A stretch of DNA of 64,000 bases from Chelydra serpentina (taxonomy: Eukaryota; Chordata; Testudines; Chelydridae). This document shows positions 1 to 11,940 of the stretch, one piece after another (position 1 is the first letter of the stretch; each line of letters starts with the position of its first letter). The stretch spans positions 14,106,501 through 14,170,500 of the forward strand of contig JBAIAC010000059.1 of NCBI GenBank assembly GCA_037349315.1, in the 5' to 3' direction. The notes beneath the pieces were generated by a model. That model ran no database searches. It was not told the origin of the DNA and saw only the letters and a list, made by a program, of their open reading frames with translations. The position numbers and the translations under genes were made by a program.

Positions 1-900
1 TCGTGACAAAAGAATTCTTCCATCAACCGAGCTGCTACCTGTCGGAGAGGCGGATTAATGACTTGAATGGGAAAACCTCTTCCATCAATGTAGGAAGCGT
101 GTACATTATTGCACTGCTGCAGCAGCGTAGCTGTTCCGCTACAGTGGCTGAAGTGTAGATGTACCCTTAGTATTCTTCCTTGTGAAAATGGAGTACTAGA
201 GCAGGGAGTCACCTTTAAACACACACGCAAGTCCCTATTGGTGGTGTATTTTGTCTCTCTCTATACAAATGCACTGATTTATTTACACGCAGAATGAACA
301 TGACATTGTGGCTATTATTTTTCTTTTAAAATCACTTGCTGTAGCAATTTGTTTAAATAATAAAAAAATATTCTTACGGGAATAGTCAGCTTTATGCCCA
401 CAAAGGAAAAACATGTTTTGTAGGGGAATTTTGATACTACTGAAATCACTGACACTACCCCATCTTCATATCTGTTTAAAACCCTCTTTTTTGCTCTACC
501 CTGGGACAGAAACGGAAATGTGGTCCCTTTAATCCTGCATTGGCAGGGAGATGAACTGAATGACCTAACAAATCTTTTTCATCTGTAACTGCAGATTCTT
601 AGGATTCTTTCCCTTTCTGCAATCTTGCATGCTTGCTTTCTCCCCTCATGGTTAATAATCTGAAGGAACATTTATTTAGATCGTCATTGCTTTTAATTAC
701 AGCCTTTCTTTTAATCTAGTTATCCCTGTTACACTCCGTTGTCAGGACGTGTAAGCATTGCTCTACCCAGTTTTGCACGGCCTTTTTCTCATCTCTGCCT
801 ATAAAGCCTTTCATACAAGTATCTTAGATATTATAAATACAAGAATGTATTGAATTAGAAATAAAGATGTAAGAGCTGTTTACAGTTTTAATTTAAAAAC
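1..900. other. Non-coding, no recognised feature
   Basis: AT-rich sequence with no open frame that resembles a known protein and no repeat that I recognise. It could be the intron upstream of the possible terminal exon at 3,437-3,560. Confidence 0.4.
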
Positions 901-904
901 CATA

Positions 905-2425
905 AAAATGTAGGGCTAGAAGGGACCTCAGAAGGCCTCTAGTCCATCCCCCTGCACGGAGGCAGGACCATGTATACCTAGACCATCGCTGAGAGGTGTT
1001 TGTCTAACCTGTTCTTAGAAACCTTCAAGGGCGGGGATTCCACAACCTCCCTTGGAAACCTACTCCAGTACTTAACAATCCTTAGAATTATAAAGTTTTT
1101 CCTAATATGGAACCTAAATCTCCCTTGCAGATTAAGATGATTACTTCCTGTCCTACCTTCAGTGGACATGGAGAACAATTGATCACCATCCTTCTGATAA
1201 CAGTCCTAGCATATTTAAAGACTGGTATCAGGTCCCCTCTCAGTCTTGTATTCTCCAGACTAAACTTGCCCAATTTTTTTTATCTTTCTTCACAGGTCAG
1301 GTTTTCTAAACCTTTTATCATTTTATTGTTTTGCTCTTCTCTGGACTCCCAATTGCTCACATCTTTCTTAAACTGTGGCACCCAGAACTGGACACAGTAT
1401 TCCAGCTGAGGCCTCATCAGTGCTGAGTAGGTCAGGACAATTACCTCCCATGTATGATATATGACATTCCTGTTAATACACCTCAGAATGATATCCCTTT
1501 CTTTCACAACTACACATTTCACATTGTTGGCTCATATGTAATTTCTGATCCACAACAACCCCCAGATCCTTTTCAGCAGTATTACCACATAGCCAGTTAT
1601 TCTCCATTCTGTAGTGGTGCATTTGATTTTGCCTTTCTAAGTGAAGTATTTTACACTTGCCTTTATTGAATTTCATCTTGTTGATGTCAGACAATCCTCC
1701 AATTTGTCAAGGTCCTTTTGAATTTTAATCCTATCCTCCAAAGTACTTGCAACCCCTCCCACCTTGGTGTCATCCACATGTTTTATAAGCATACTCCCCA
1801 CTCCATTATCCAAATCATTAAATAAAAATATTGAATAGTACCAGACCGAGGACAGACCCCTGCGGGACCCCACTAGATCCATCCTCCCAGTTTGACAGTG
1901 AACCATTGATAACTACTCTTTGAGTATGGGCTTTCAATCAGTTTTGCACCTATTTTTTTCTAGACCACATTTCCCCAGTTTGCTTATGAGAACAGCATGC
2001 GGGGCTGTGCCAAAAGCCTTACTAAAATCAAGACATATCTACAGCTTCCCCACCATCCACTGGGCCAGTAACCCTGTCAAAGAAGAAAATTAGGTTGGTT
2101 CGGCATGACTTGTTCTTGACAAATCTATGTTGGATATTCCGTATAAACCGTTTATCCTCTAGGTGCTTACAAATCGATTGTTAAATAATTTGTTCCAGTA
2201 TCATTCCAGGAATTGAACTTAGGCTGACTGGCCTGTAATTGCCCAGGTCCTCTTTTGTTCCCCTTCATAAAGATAGATATTATGTTTTTGACCTTCATCA
2301 GTCCTCTGGGATCTCACCAGTCCTCCATGAGATCTCCAAGATAATCACTATCAGTTCTGAGATTGCTTCATCTAGGTCCTTCATTGGGCCCTGCTAACTT
2401 AAATACCTGTACAAAGAGTCTTTAA
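905..2425 (-). mobile_element. CR1 LINE fragment, 3' part of reverse transcriptase ORF
   Basis: Read on the minus strand, broken frames carry CR1 pol C-terminal signatures: [33 protein letters not shown] and LGVVVDQKLHMSQQC. The order (RT core at about 1,900-2,300, C-terminal part at 1,280-1,700, UTR-like end at 905) shows that the 3' end points to the left. Several stops and frameshifts mean that it is dead. Confidence 0.9.
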
Positions 2426-3060
2426 CCTGTTTTTTTCCTAGTGTGGACTGTGTTCTATTTCATGCAAATGCTATGAAATGTCAAGGCACGTGACAGAAAA
2501 CATTTCTATGGAAACATTAACATTTCAATGTTGGATGCCTTCATCAGAAATTACATTTTAAACAAAAATCTGATTTCCATCAAGTGAAGAAATAGTTGGG
2601 TGCATTTGTGACCTCCGCCTTGTCCAATTATCCACCATGCATGGCTTTGAAAGATCAGAATTGGTGCCCTTTGTTGGTAACTAGAACTGGGCATTCCCTT
2701 GATCTGCTAAACGCAGGTACAGAAGATTTAACCTAGATTAAATTAAGGTAAAACACACTTTGGGAGATTCTGGACCCTGTGTTTAGTAAATTCAGATTTT
2801 GCTAATATCTCTCAGCTCTATAGTAAACTTCTATATCGTTTAAATTTTAAAAAGCCTCTCTCTTTATTGGGCTGAGTTTGCGCTAGAAACACCCCTTACC
2901 CTTCACCCTTTAAAAGTCTCTGGTGTGTGTGTCTGTGTAATTCCTGAACCCATCAATGCCACTGTTCGGCCAGCAGGGGAAAAGAGGAAAGACGACAACA
3001 ACAACAAAAACTATCGAGAATGAAGCAACTGCTAGGCTGGCCTATAATCTAACACTTAAT
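2426..3060. other. Non-coding, nothing recognised
   Basis: Between a CR1 and a Penelope-type palindrome. No coding signal or clear repeat is visible. Confidence 0.4.
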
Positions 3061-3253
3061 ACTAAGAAAGAAAAACTTGTAGCACCTTAGAGACTAACAA
3101 ATTTATTTCAGCATAAGCTTTCGTGGGTTAGTACCCACTTCATCGGATGCACGAAAGCTTATGCTGAAATAAATTTGTTAGTCTCTAAGGTGCTACAAGT
3201 TTTTCTTTCTTATTTTCATTTTGCTGACACAGACTAACACGGCTACTACACTG
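3061..3253. repeat. Penelope-like element ends in inverted orientation
   Basis: Two copies of the element end (rich in ACCTTAGAGACTAAC and AGCATAAGCTTTCGTGG) face each other around about 3,145, forming a long palindrome with arms of about 70 bp. The right flank carries the further end motif ACAGACTAACACGGCTAC. The same end is found at 7,366, 32,325, 32,605, 32,830, 52,697 and 54,820. Confidence 0.8.
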
Positions 3254-3436
3254 ACACTTAATACTGTTATGGAACCTAATGGTCACATTAGCAGAATCTG
3301 GACCATTTTATTTACAATAATTTGCACATTGCAGCTACACCTACATTGGAACCTTGTCATTTTCTTTCAGGGACTTCTCTAGTTTGGGATCAGTTTGCTT
3401 AAGAGATTGACACTGTTTCCTATTTTTGTTTTACAG

Positions 3437-3560
3437 CTGGGGAACACCAAGTCGGAAATGCACAAAACCATCTTGCAGGTGATCAGCCTTTACCGCCAGG
3501 ACACATAACAGGTCAAGAAGCAGCCGCCGGAAGTGATCATGTTCAAATTCATCCTTAACC
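3437..3560 (+). CDS. Possible terminal exon of an unidentified upstream gene
   Basis: A pyrimidine-rich acceptor (TTTTTGTTTTACAG, ending at 3,436) precedes a short open stretch. Two frames are possible. One, with GC-rich third positions, reads LGNTKSEMHKT... and stops with TAA within 75 bases. Another stays open to TAA at 3,558-3,560 and ends GSDHVQIHP. I do not recognise either peptide, so no product is named. The AT-rich stretch that follows could be a long 3' UTR (AATAAA near 4,077). No upstream exon is visible in the window. It may also be chance. Confidence 0.35.
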
Positions 3561-4788
3561 ACTTGTGCCTCAACTTTATACCGTCTTTATTATTTTGGGG
3601 TGGGGTGGGATTGGGGACTTAAACAGAGAGTGAAATATGAACTGCCCACTTTCTTCACTTGCTTGTAAAGTCATTGGGAATGTTACAGCTTTACAATTCA
3701 AACCCAACTGATGTTTAAATTAGATTAATTTAATCTTCAATGCATCAGTGAGAAAGATAACAGGCAGATCAATTGCAGGCTAACAGGGAGCGGGGGGTTG
3801 GAGGGGAGGAATGGAAGAAATAACAAAAAAGCAGCATCTCTCCATTTTCTGTAAGCAAATCTCCAACAGCTCAGTCCCTGGAGCCCAGAAGTCCTTATTA
3901 CCAATAGTTAGGAATTAATCAGAAACTCGCTTTCTGGAGAAGCAGAGACCTGGAATAGAGATCCAGCTAATCCTGTTTCATATAGAAACACTTTCCAGAA
4001 GCACTAAACTGCAGAATTTGGGGAAATGAGGCCCAGGAATGGAGGTCTTATAGAACGCTTTTCTCGTGTGAGACCAAATAAAAACACACCTGCTCTGATT
4101 AATTTTAAGAAATCTGCACTTTTAAAAATGTAACTGCAGCAAAGAATTTTAGAACAGGGAATACTTTTCACGTTTACAGATAGCTATGAACTTCACTGTA
4201 AGCCTTCAACACAGAATACTGTACTTATGGTGTGTTGACCATCCTCATTGTTAAGATGAATCCAGTGTAGCAGCTGGGTGCTCATCTTGCAGACTTGCTA
4301 TTAAGACTATATTCTTGTCCCTCTTCCTTTCATTATCTTCTAGCTGCTCTCAACATTTTGCATGCTATTAAAATGAGAGTTTTTTTAGTTGATGAAAAAA
4401 TATTGTGAGAAATAGAAAAGGACTGTCTTTTTCTGTGCATATTATCCTACCTCCTGTGCATATTATCCTACCTTCCTTTTAAAATCCACAGTATGTTTCA
4501 AACAACTTTTTTCAGACATGACATTGACTGCTAGAGTCTCTCTGGTTTCACATTGTTAGTGCTCATTAGTTTTACAACAATCTGTATAATTTTATGAAAT
4601 TCCCTGAAACAGGCACATGTCATGACTATATATTTTTGGTATTGGCACCAAGCTGGTTTCTTCAAGCTAACCCAAGCTTTTACAAGAAATTATTTGATTT
4701 ACCTGTGAATTTTGCTAAGATGTAGAAAAAGATCCATTGCGTATTTCAGACCTGAAGGAAGTATCTTAAAGTCCAAACCCAATCCCAA
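3561..4788. other. Non-coding, possible 3' UTR of an upstream gene
   Basis: AT-rich, with few repeats and no open frame. An AATAAA motif lies near 4,077. If the exon at 3,437 is real, this is its untranslated tail; otherwise it is plain intergenic sequence. Confidence 0.35.
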
Positions 4789-5488
4789 CAGCATCACACT
4801 GTTGACTCATATTTAGCTAGCGGTTATAGTGGACCACAAGCTAAATGTGAGTCAACAGTGTGATGCTGTTGCAAAAAAAGCAAACATGATTCAGGGCTGC
4901 ATTAACAGGTGTGTTGTGAGCAAGACACGAGAAGTCATTCTTCCGCTCTACTCTACGCTGGTTAGGCCTCAACTGGAGTATTGTGTCCAGTTCGGGGCAC
5001 CGCATTTCAAGAAAGATGTGGAAAAATTGGAGAGGGTCCAGAGAAGAGCAACAAGAATGATTAAGGGTCTAGAGAACATGACCTATGAAGGAAGGCTGAA
5101 GGAATTGGGTTTGTTTAGTTTGGAAAAGAGAAGACTGAGAGGGGACATGATAGCGGTCTTCAGGTATTTAAAAGGGTGTCATAAGGAGGAGGGAGAAAAC
5201 TTGTTCATCTTAGCCTCTAAGGATAGAACAAGAAGCAATGGGCTTAAACTGCAGCAAGGGAGGTTTAGGTTGGACATTAGGAAAAAGTTCTAACTGCCAG
5301 GGTGGTTAAACACTGGAATAAACTGCCCAGGGAGGTTGTGGAATCTCCATCTCTGGAGATATTTAAGAGTAGGTTAGATAAATGTCTATCAGGGATGGTC
5401 TAGACAGTATTTGGTCCTGCCATGAGGGCAGGGGGCTGGACTCGATGACCTCTCAAGGTCCCTTCCAGCCCTTGAATCTATGAATAAT
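4789..5488 (+). mobile_element. CR1 LINE 3' end with inverted 5' tip
   Basis: The frame at 4,829-5,293 encodes the CR1 pol C-terminus ([46 protein letters not shown]). A typical CR1 3' UTR follows to about 5,488 (GGTCCCTTCCAGCCCTTGAATCTATGA). Its first 30 bases (4,839-4,868) are repeated in inverted orientation at 4,789-4,818, so the 5' tip is a small hairpin. Confidence 0.92.
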
Positions 5489-7365
5489 ATGAATGTTTTC
5501 CCTTTGTAGAAAGCTGGTTCTGAGTTTTTATATAAACACATCCCTCCTTCCAATCAGGATCATTCAGATTTCCTTCCCATTCTATAGCTACCTGCCAACA
5601 ATGTCGCTACATGGAATGGGTCAGCTTTTAAATAAATAAAAATAAGCCTCTGTTCTGGAGAGATGCATGTGTCATAGTAACTAGAGAAAGATAGGTATTT
5701 GCAAAGCAGTTCAAGCAGTATTTTCTTCCACAGAAGATCTTTCAGACATTTGTTTTGTAGCATTTTAGAAATTAGAGATTAGATGTCCTTCACCCCCCTG
5801 CTAATGCAGACTTCTTCATGCAGGCTGGAGCATATACCCTTTCTCCAATCTAGTTTTAAATGACTTATGTTCTTTCTTGGGAAACAATTCCACAAGGTCT
5901 AATAGAGCTCACTTGTCAGGATAATTTTCCTGGTGATCAGTTTTGATTTCTTTCTCCATTTCATCTTGTTAATTGTATTTAGGCCACAGTTCTTTTACTC
6001 CTTGGCATTGACACTGTTCAAGCAGGGGTAGGTTTCTTCTCCCCGAATCTCTTTCATAGTTTGCTCAAGATGTATAACATTTTAAACCTTTCCTCAAATC
6101 AATCCACCCAGGTCCTTGGTCTTTCCTTGTTACTTTTCCATCAGTCTGATTTATTTGTCCAGAGATCGAATTACTTTTCTGCAGTTCCAACCCCTTGCTA
6201 AGAATCCCCCCATAAAGGAGGTTCGGGGCAGTTATAGTCAGGTCCAGTAGAGTCATACTAGCATGGCAGGACACAAGGAGGCGGCACTGGGACCCCCAGC
6301 TGTAGCACAGGGCCTTCTCCAATGGATGGCCCTGGTGTTGGGTTTGTAAGCTGATTCCTGGGAGATGGGAGTTCAGCCACACTGCTCAAGAGGAGTCCGT
6401 GAGGGAAAACGTGGGGAGATTTGTTCTCTCCTCCACATGGGTTTTACCGCTAGAGGGGTGATCTGGCCATAAGTTTGCATAACACCCAGAAGGAAGGAAT
6501 TGTAATCCTTGTCTGAGGTCCCCAGGCACTGCTGCAATACAAATAATAATAGCTTCTCTCTGTGTTAAGTCTCTGCCATCACAGTTGTTTCCAATCCCCA
6601 CCAATTCAGTATAATTATATATAATGCAGTACAGATCTTTTCAATGCAAAATAAAACTGGATTTGCCACAAATCACGCCTGCACCCCATAAAATACATGC
6701 TGCAAGCTTAGTAACTGCTTTACTCAAACATTAGATTTCCCTCCTCCCCCGGCCCCATTTAAGGGTAGAATGGCCCAACTCTTCACCACTGGTCAAATCC
6801 TGTTCTAAGTGCAACATCTATTTAGTTATGTTCTGATTGATTATAATAATCTGTGTCTTATTTTTGTGCTATATGGGAAGATGGGCATTATGTAGGTTTA
6901 TAGTCATTTATTTTTTATTCCAAACCCTCAAACATCAAGGTATTAATAAAGTACTGTAGTATGTAGGTGCTGAACGAAGGGTCTTCCTTACCTTTGTGTC
7001 TGCCACAGCTATTGTGACCGCCCTGACACAATGATGCAGGGAAAGCCAATGTTTTCATTTGTCACTTATTGTAGGTCACAATTTTTTTGCATGCAAAATC
7101 TCTCAACAATTTTATACTGCAGCTGCATCACTCTATGCCAACCAGTAGGGTGAGCTCCCAGTAAAGAAGTGCACACTATCGCATCAACTCCTGTGGGTCT
7201 GCTGTCATTGTCCGTTTTCTTTTCATACAATGTTATCAATTTAACCTCTTTAAATAGATTTTTAAAAAATGAGATATAGCATGTTTTTACAAGGAACAGG
7301 CAGACTTTGGATTGTTGGATCAAATCCAGCTCTAGTCAGAGGTCACAAACTGACAACTGTCTGGC
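5489..7365. other. Non-coding, nothing recognised
   Basis: No convincing coding signal. The minus-strand frames at 6,065-6,604 have no recognisable domain and are probably chance or an old unclassified repeat. Confidence 0.4.
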
Positions 7366-7447
7366 CTAATTTGTTAGCCTCTAAGGTGCCACAAGGACTC
7401 CTCATTGTTTTTGCTGATACAGACTAACATGGCTACCACCATTCTGA
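7366..7447 (+). repeat. Penelope-like element end fragment
   Basis: Contains TTGTTAGCCTCTAAGGTGCC and GACTAACATGGCTACCACC, matching the 3' end of the longer element at 52.7-55.2 kb. Confidence 0.8.
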
Positions 7448-8219
7448 AACCTGTCTGGCCTAAAATGTTCATGACATTAACCAACTTGCTAGTGGACAAC
7501 TGTCTATGTTGCACAAAAACCCACCTTAAATGGTTCCCTTCTTTGCTGTCTGCAAAGAGGTCAAGGAGCGAATGGACATGGAGACTGAATTTACTCTCAA
7601 AAGTTTAGTCTTCAGGTTAGGGTTTGACATATTAATAGGGCACGTGGGAAAGCTTGTCCGGCTGCTGCTCGGGCAACACCTGTTCTAGGAGCAATCATCA
7701 GTGCTCTCAATCTGGCACCTTTCTCCAGTACAAAATTCACTGAAGTATTTTTTATAAAAACAGGATTAAAAAATGATGCATCGCCATGAGTTCTCCCTCT
7801 GTCAGGAACCCCTCTGCCTTAAAAAGATGTTGTGCAGGGTGCCTGAAATAATGCTTATAAATGCAGTGTTTGTAGCTTTAATTACTTGTAGCATGTTACT
7901 TTCATTTCTGCTGTTTCCTGGATGAAACATTTTATTGGGGATGCTTTCTCATGCATGGAAAGACTAACTAGTATTGCCCACTTCTACTGAAGATTTTGTC
8001 ACCATGGTACTGATTTCTCAGAAGTCTCTCAAGGTCATAAATATGAATAAAAATGATGTTTATAGCTAAATGAGGGAACAGAAAGTGATAATGGGTCTCT
8101 TACTAGATTTTCAAAGTTGTACCAGGGACTGAAGTGTCATGGATACCACTACTTTCAGGCTTACTGGGTTTTATTTTGTCTTAAAGGCCATTAAAAGAAA
8201 ATGTAATCCAACTTGGTTT
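7448..8219. other. Non-coding, nothing recognised
   Basis: No coding signal. The homology with the gene B upstream region starts at about 8,220. Confidence 0.35.
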
Positions 8220-9040
8220 TGACACAAATGCCAGTTCTCTAAAAGATGTAAACATTGAATTTCACATTTTTATTTTATTTTATTTTATTGTTGGGGATAG
8301 GGGGGCAGGGAAAGGGGTCGGTTGGTCAATGTTGTAAAAATTCATATCCTCCGGTGCAATATTTGTAGAAAAAAAAATGTTGTCCCCCTCATCCTTTGTA
8401 TAGATTAGATTTTAACTGGATTAAATTGAAACAACTCAAAGCAAGACATTGGGTGTTTCCTTTTTACCAAATTGTGCCTACGAAACTGGAGTGGATGACA
8501 AAGGGGTGATCACTGAATTAAGTGAAATAATTTGCATGTTGTTTGCCTCTCTTGATGAAGGAGGAAGGTTAGTCAACAGAACGGACCTTCAGATGACGGT
8601 GAGAGTCTGATGTAAAGCCACCACTGCAAGAAAAGTTATAGTTAAGGCTGCAAATCTATTCTTAACGCCCCTCTGGTGCTAGCAATAGCCCAGCACATAC
8701 CCGCTGTGGCAGACCAGGCACTGAGCCACAGTCCCTAAACACGGAGACGAGCGTGCCGGTCTTTGTGGGTCAGTTCCTGATCTGCGGAGTGGGGATTAAC
8801 CCCCCGACAGACCGGGCCGGTCTGGTACATTTCCCGGGCACTGAACAGTGGGTGGTCACACAGTGCCTGCAGCCCGGCCACTGCCCTATATAGTCACAGC
8901 AGCCACCTGCTGGCTCCCAGCCCTGCCCGGGGCGCTGCCTTATTGGGGCACGTGGCGGAGGGAGGAAAATGAAGGGGAACCGCTCAGCCCCGTCACTGCC
9001 ACGACCCGGGCCAGTGAAGCCCCCAGCCCTACCTCGGAGC
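8220..9040 (+). promoter_or_regulatory. Duplicated promoter region of pseudogene P
   Basis: Alignable with the region upstream of gene B (58,025-58,867). From about 8,641 the two are almost identical. A TATA-like TATATAG sits at 8,887-8,893, 148 bases before the ATG, the same arrangement as in gene B. Gene A keeps only the more distal part (a run containing GTAGGGATTTGGG near 18,728). What remains functional is unknown. Confidence 0.65.
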
Positions 9041-9111
9041 ATGGGGTGGGGAGCGGGGTCCGCCGAGCGGTGCTGCCGGCTGCTCCTGTCTCTGTGGCAG
9101 ACTCCAGCCCG
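9041..9111 (+). pseudogene. Signal-peptide exon remnant of a B7-H6-like paralogue (pseudogene P exon 1)
   Basis: The ATG and first codons (MGWGAGSA) match gene B exon 1 at 58,868. An internal deletion then removes part of the hydrophobic core. The exon to the retained GTAAAG donor is 71 bases, not one more than a multiple of three as in genes A and B, so the phase-1 exit is lost. The ATG frame hits TAA at 9,113-9,115. No V exon follows before the next remnant at 9,885. This is a broken first exon, although the promoter copy upstream is well preserved. Confidence 0.75.
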
Positions 9112-9469
9112 GTAAAGGAGGAATCATGGGTCCCATAAGGTGGGGAGGGGAGAGAAGGATCGGGTCAGCTTTGGCTGCCCCTTGGCAAAGGACATATAGG
9201 GGGGAGGAAGTGGATGGGGCTCTCTCTCCTCCTGGCTTGTAGTGGCGACTTTGGCATTGCTTTTGGAAAGCTACCCCCACTGCTGCCTACACAAAATAGT
9301 CTTACACATACAATCCCTGTATATCCAGTCTTCACTTAAAACAGTAAGACAGAAACTAAACTATACTTAATGCCAAGGCTATGGGGAAAAAATGAGATGC
9401 AACCTAAGGATATAATGCCACATGTAGGAGAGTCCTGCTGGGTAAGACAAGCTTGCATTATATCTGAGA

Positions 9470-9565
9470 GACAAGGTGGGTGAAGCAATAACTTTTATTA
9501 GACCAACTTCTGTTGGTGTGAGAGACAAGCTTTCCAGCCCCTCAGGGCTCTTCTTCAGGGCTGTT
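9470..9565. repeat. Interspersed-repeat end fragment (Penelope- or SINE-like)
   Basis: The motif AGACCAACTTCTGTTGGTG followed by AAGCTTTCCAGCCCCTCAGG is typical of a high-copy reptile repeat end. I cannot assign its class from one copy. Confidence 0.5.
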
Positions 9566-9884
9566 TGGCATAGTAGTTAGCACATATTATAAGGAACCAT
9601 TCAAGGTAAAGTGGCCCCTTAACACCTCTGCAGTCTTAGGACAAAAAGAAGGGGTTAGTGGGTTACAGATTGTTGTAATAAGCCATAAATCCAATGTCTC
9701 TGTTCAGTCCATGATTTTTAGTGTCTACCAGAGTAATGAATGTAAGCTTCCATGGTTGTCTTTTGAAAATGCTGTGTAAGTTTCCTTTGGGGATAGGTCA
9801 GTCCTCTCAAATGAACTCACACAGGAAAATGATGAGTGTTTGTCTTTTATCACCTGTGGGTGAACACTTCTTACAAAATCACCA

Positions 9885-10171
9885 CTCTATTATTGTATGC
9901 GAGCCCAGTATCTCTGAGAGTGGGGAGGCCATCACATCATTTTGCCAGGTGACAGATTACCACCCAGCACAGTGTCAGGTGCGCTGGATGAGAGACTTTG
10001 AAAAAACTCAGGCTACAATTAAAACCCAGGACCCTCAACTTGATACAGCAACAAATCTGTACCACAGAGTAAGCCAGGTGACATTTAGACGTGAGGACCA
10101 TGCATTAGAGTTCACTACTGAAGTCATCCATTGCAACAGAACTACAAGTACCTACACCCTCATCTTAAACA
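9885..10171 (+). pseudogene. C1 exon remnant of pseudogene P (copy of gene A exon 7)
   Basis: Open from the left to about 10,173 and clearly homologous to gene A exon 38,373-38,687: shared blocks include [34 protein letters not shown] and VIHCNRTT. Homology at the left stops inside the exon, and no AG acceptor with a pyrimidine tract is present where the acceptor should be. Six bases of the PEPEDHA segment are deleted in frame. The donor is A|GTTAAT, weaker than G|GTGACT in gene A. The following intron also aligns with gene A (to about 10,320). Frame preserved but splice site lost: a pseudogene exon. Confidence 0.85.
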
Positions 10172-10429
10172 GTTAATATTTAATGGTCTGCTCTTTGTGC
10201 AAGGCACTCCTGGGTCTCTCTGTTTATGGACTTCACATTATATGGGAGTGGCAAATGCCTAGAGTAGAAGTTGATGCTGTTTGGACCAACACTCATGCTC
10301 ATGGGGATATTTGTGGGATGATGTATTCCTGTGAAGAGAGGATGTTTAAAAGTATTAAAGTTAACTTGCACTCGACTGTTAACAGAATTGGCCGAGGACT
10401 TCTTGGAGCCATCTGTATGTGTTGATTTT

Positions 10430-10885
10430 TAATCAAATTTGGACTAGTGGGCAAGTTCCAGAGGATTTGGGGCGGGGAGGGGGGAAGCTAATGTTATGCC
10501 AATGTTTAAAAAGGGCACATGGGATGACCTAGGTAACTACAGGGCAGTTAGCCTGACATTGATCCAAGGCAAACAGTCAGGAAAGGCTGAATGGGGCACA
10601 ATCAATAAAGAATTTAAGGATGGTAGCATAATTAATGCCAGTTAACATACTTGTATGGAAAATTGGTCTAGTCATGCAAACAATGGGGTTTTTTATATTG
10701 CAGATTTGGTTGATTAAAGGTTACTGTTGATACAATCTACTCTGACTTCTGTAAGGCATTTGACTTAGTCTCACGTGACATTCTGATAGAAAAATGGATT
10801 AAAACTGGTTAACTGATAGATCACTAAGAGTAATTGTAAATAGAGAATCATCATCCTATAGGGGTGTTTCTAGTGGGGTCCTGCT
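10430..10885 (+). mobile_element. CR1 LINE fragment (reverse transcriptase region)
   Basis: Contains the CR1 RT blocks encoding 'NVMPMFKKGT' and 'NYRAVSLT'-like sequence (around 10,490-10,550) and 'DTIYSDFCKAFD' (around 10,730-10,770), with many stops. A 5' and middle fragment without the 3' UTR. Confidence 0.75.
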
Positions 10886-11232
10886 ATCTTCACTTTCTCA
10901 AACTACAGATCCCAAAGCTTTACAGAGACAAGAGCTTGTCAGTTTATATTTTTAATCACTAAAATTGAGAGGTGACATCTCAAAATACTCCTGCTAAAAC
11001 TGGCTTGTTTAAAAGGTTTCAGAAGATAAATGAAACATCAAGTTATTTATATGCTGCAGTCAGATGTGCTCTGTGAATGAAATCACAGAGCTGTATTGAC
11101 TAACAGGGGAGGATGCCATGGAGTAGTACAAATTTTACATTTTACATTGTGCACTCTCTCATTGACATGTTAATTACCCCATTACAAATGTATGCTTATT
11201 ATAAGCAACATGGTATTTGCTTTCCCCTTTAA

Positions 11233-11940
11233 AGATTTCACAACTAGCTATGAACGACTCATACCTACTCTGACTCTCACTTGGTGCCTTACACAGCCCC
11301 AGGCCTCCGCAGAAGGTGTGTGTGTGTGGGGGGGTGAGGTAGCTGGCCCCAGGCCTCTGCAAGGGGGGTAGGAGCAGGCAGGAGGGAAACCGCCCCCCAG
11401 CATAAGCCAGCAGAGCGGAACGGGTTGCTCCATTTCCTGCCGCCCAGTGATTGCAGGGCGGGCCCAACTCCACACTCACAGGGCAGCAGGAAGTGGAGTG
11501 ACCTGGCCCCAGCCTTGGGATTTGGGGGGTAGAGGAGAACCGCCCCCCCAGCACTCACTGGGGGTGCGGCTGGAAGCTGGCAGAGCGGAGCGGGCTGAGG
11601 CCGGGTTGCTCTACTTCCTGCCGCCCGGTGAGTGCAGGGCACGCCTGACCCCTGATGCAGTTCCCCCGGGACATAGCTCAGGGGAACGGGTGGAGTGGGG
11701 GCGGAGGCTTTGGGGAAGAGGCGGGGTGGGGGCGGAGCAGGGGCAGCTTTCCTGTATGCCTCAGCCGGCCAGGGGATCGGGCTGGCCGCTGGAGCAGCAT
11801 GCAGCTGCGTAGGGCACCAGAAAATTTGGGGCAATTTGGTGCCCCAAATTTCCTGGTGCCCTATGCAGCTGCGTAGTCTACGTATGGGTAAGGACAGCCC
11901 TGCTGACTGTAAATCAGAACCACACAAAGTCATCAACGAG
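11233..11940 (+). pseudogene. Hinge exon remnant of pseudogene P, split by a transposon
   Basis: The flanks align with gene A around its hinge exon (44,690-44,880): the acceptor region TTTAAAG|ATTT, then ...CTCTGACT, and after the insertion AAATCAGAACCACACA. The element at 11,276-11,900 sits inside the exon, and the donor AGTGAGT of gene A reads AGTCATC here. The exon cannot be used. Confidence 0.7.
11276..11900. mobile_element. GC-rich DNA-transposon-like insertion in the pseudogene P hinge exon
   Basis: Interrupts sequence that is continuous in gene A. The flanking 8-mers CTCTGACT (11,268-11,275) and TGCTGACT (11,901-11,908) look like a decayed 8-bp target duplication, suggesting hAT type. 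The right part contains a palindrome around 11,810-11,880 (GTAGGGCACCAG... / ...CTGGTGCCCTA). The long GC-rich frames on both strands here are not genes. Confidence 0.6.

Noticed and set aside
11289..11936. A 215-codon minus-strand open frame and several overlapping GC-rich frames
   Set aside because: They lie in a transposon-like insertion that splits a pseudogene exon; Pro/Ala-rich composition follows from GC content, and no domain is seen.
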